This document shows, one piece after another, positions 63,710-64,000 of a stretch of 64,000 nt of DNA (positions within the stretch are counted from its first letter, which is position 1; each line of letters opens with the position of its first letter). The notes below the pieces were generated by a model. The model saw only the letters and a list, made by a program, of their open reading frames with translations, ran no database searches and was not told the DNA's origin. The position numbers and the translations under genes were made by a program. Source of the DNA: JAUILA01 sp050289805 (GTDB taxonomy: Bacteria; Bacteroidota; Bacteroidia; Cytophagales; Cyclobacteriaceae); assembly GCA_050289805.1 (NCBI GenBank), contig JBNKGL010000017.1:24129-88128 (forward strand), in the 5' to 3' direction.

Positions 63710-64000
63710 ATGGATTTTGTAACAAAGGTATACGACCGGTTTAATAAGCTTCTGCAAAACAGGTGTGATTTACGCTATGATTTTGATTTTCCTGTTTTGA
63801 AATTAACTGAACATGACCTGAACATCATGCTTATCGACATTGACAGATGGAAGGATCTCCAGCCCGGCGACCTTTATTTACGCAATTTCCTGGACCTTCA
63901 CGAACGTGAAAGGTGGGTGATCCTGTGGGAAGATATATGGATGCACCGGGAAGCGATCGCTGAAAGCAGGATTTTGGCTTTTCAGGGTAATGCACACCGG
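63710..64000 (+). CDS. Unknown protein, partial (runs off the right edge)
   Basis: Open frame of 97 codons from the ATG at 63710 to the window end with no stop. It begins MDFVTKVYDRFNKLLQNRCD and contains charged aromatic segments (HERERWVILWEDIW). No recognised family. It is divergent from the ECF sigma gene with 68 bp between starts, so it may be regulated with it. Codon use is like neighbouring genes. Confidence 0.6.
   Translation, partial: MDFVTKVYDRFNKLLQNRCDLRYDFDFPVLKLTEHDLNIMLIDIDRWKDLQPGDLYLRNFLDLHERERWVILWEDIWMHREAIAESRILAFQGNAHR

Overview
This window is chromosomal DNA of a Bacteroidota bacterium, most likely a marine or soil member of the Cytophagales. The evidence is family content: two PorP/SprF-type proteins next to giant proteins with gliding-motility-type (type B) C-terminal domains, a subtilase with a type A type IX secretion (T9SS) tail, a TonB-dependent receptor with an N-terminal carboxypeptidase-regulatory-like domain, many SPII lipoproteins, few Shine-Dalgarno sequences, and a few TAnnTTTG-type -7 promoter elements. 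No rRNA, tRNA, CRISPR array, IS element, prophage or plasmid function was seen. Genes are dense and no gap exceeds 300 bp.

Layout. 1-11.5 kb: a GMC oxidoreductase with its small TAT-type partner (cut at the left edge), a lipoprotein, an exported GH13 glucosidase, a lipoprotein fusing a sugar-dehydrogenase-like propeller to cytochrome c, the agmatine-to-putrescine operon aguB-aguA, a lipoprotein lactonase and a 7TM histidine kinase. 11.8-23.5 kb: gyrA with a TPR gene behind it, unassigned envelope proteins, a TonB-dependent receptor, rpe, a T9SS-secreted subtilase and a lipoprotein. 23.6-37.9 kb: a TrpF-like protein without the usual catalytic Cys, an outer-membrane barrel, then the most distinctive block: PorP/SprF fused to a SPOR domain, a 1059-aa type B cargo, a 2044-aa type B cargo with about 14 tandem repeats, and a second PorP/SprF. 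37.9-43.3 kb: an FtsX/MacB-type permease divergent from a sigma-54 response regulator and its kinase; the intergenic region holds a good sigma-54 promoter facing the permease and two 17-bp inverted repeats at enhancer distance. 43.3-48.4 kb: bacterial end joining (ligD, ku), with a TPR gene and a small ORF tightly coupled behind ku, and an HDAC-family hydrolase upstream of ligD. 48.5-57.3 kb: a GH31 glucosidase, lipoproteins, a DsrE-like exported protein, a DEAD-box helicase, and a YfiR-like periplasmic protein paired with a HAMP-GAF-PAS membrane sensor that has no output domain. 57.5-64 kb: lipoprotein MsrB, a Bax-like glucosaminidase, L-2-hydroxyglutarate oxidase, a rhodanese, a MalS-like amylase lipoprotein, a fatty-acid desaturase, an ECF sigma factor and a divergent unknown ORF running off the right edge.

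How the genes work together. The GH13, GH31 and MalS-like enzymes fit use of external alpha-glucans. The PorP/cargo block fits secretion of large surface adhesins by T9SS. The sigma-54 pair appears to have the neighbouring permease as its direct target. All seven convergent gene pairs are separated by 24 bp or less, and five of them have abutting or overlapping stop codons. The best candidates for undescribed biology are the PorP-SPOR/type B cargo cassette, the sigma-54 switch with its operator pair, the ku-TPR-small-ORF unit, and the YfiR/HAMP-GAF-PAS pair.
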